A stretch of DNA of 64,000 bases from Desulfocarbo indianensis (GTDB lineage: Bacteria > Desulfobacterota > Desulfarculia > Desulfarculales > Desulfarculaceae): contig LBMP01000003.1 in the NCBI GenBank assembly GCA_001184205.1, forward strand, positions 124,001 through 188,000, in the 5' to 3' direction. Shown here one piece after another: positions 63,713 to 64,000 of this stretch (positions are counted from its first letter, which is position 1; every line of letters starts with the position of its first letter). Position numbers and translations under genes: made by a program. The notes beneath the pieces are model-generated. The model did no database searches. It worked only from the letters and a program-made list of their open reading frames with translations, and had not been told where the DNA came from.

Positions 63713-64000
<288 letters not shown>

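Overview
This window comes from a GC-rich sulfate-reducing bacterium of the Desulfobacterota (former Deltaproteobacteria). The evidence is dsrA, dsrB, dsrD and a dsrN-type amidase gene, a tetraheme cytochrome c3, a DsrK/HmcF-type iron-sulfur protein with its NarI-type partner, two HdrA/MvhD pairs and an FlxABCD-Hdr locus. The genus cannot be fixed from sequence alone; a Desulfarculales-like lineage is a guess. Three genes read through in-frame TGA codons, each followed by a hairpin, so the cell very probably makes selenoproteins.

Layout, left to right. 1-5.2 kb: a partial P1-family peptidase, a lipoprotein, a radical SAM enzyme, a degenerate receiver-TPR protein and a PAS histidine kinase. 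5.4-10.3 kb: a three-gene envelope cassette (TPR/coiled-coil membrane protein, SH3-like protein, OmpA-like lipoprotein) lying between two copies of the kinase 3' end. 10.4-12.6 kb: an AT-richer OLD-family nuclease next to tRNA-Thr(CGT). 12.9-16.8 kb: a cysteine-version HdrA-MvhD pair. 17.4-21.3 kb: ahcY-metK and panC-panD. 21.5-38.3 kb: housekeeping genes (rsmA, tsaD, fbp, cimA, lysC, tsaE, nnr, acpS, pdxJ, ybeY, HD-domain protein, phoH, yjbQ, cvpA, mazG), with a glycosyltransferase inserted in the opposite orientation between pdxJ and acpS.

38.4-39.3 kb holds cytochrome c3 and a ferredoxin with an Asp-substituted cluster. 39.3-45.4 kb is a tightly overlapping seven-gene operon. It joins a DsrM/NarI-like cytochrome b and a DsrK/HmcF-like Fe-S protein to a diheme cytochrome c, a split bc-type cytochrome b, a membrane-anchored monoheme cytochrome and a repeat lipoprotein. 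This looks like an unusual hybrid quinone/cytochrome/thiol redox complex. 45.5-50.8 kb is the sulfite reductase locus in the order dsrA-dsrB-dsrN-dsrD-TPR, from a consensus sigma70 promoter.

54.5-63.5 kb is the most striking region: hdrA-flxD-flxC-flxB-flxA, followed by a separate unit of a fused hdrC-hdrB-like gene and two DsrE-like genes. HdrA, FlxD (MvhD) and the HdrCB-like protein each carry a predicted selenocysteine where the aligned family or in-window paralogue has cysteine. By analogy with FlxABCD-HdrABC, the complex would couple NAD(P)H oxidation to ferredoxin reduction and disulfide reduction by flavin-based electron bifurcation, here with selenium at up to three points of the electron path. 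A partial pyrR closes the window. No CRISPR array, insertion sequence or rRNA was seen.
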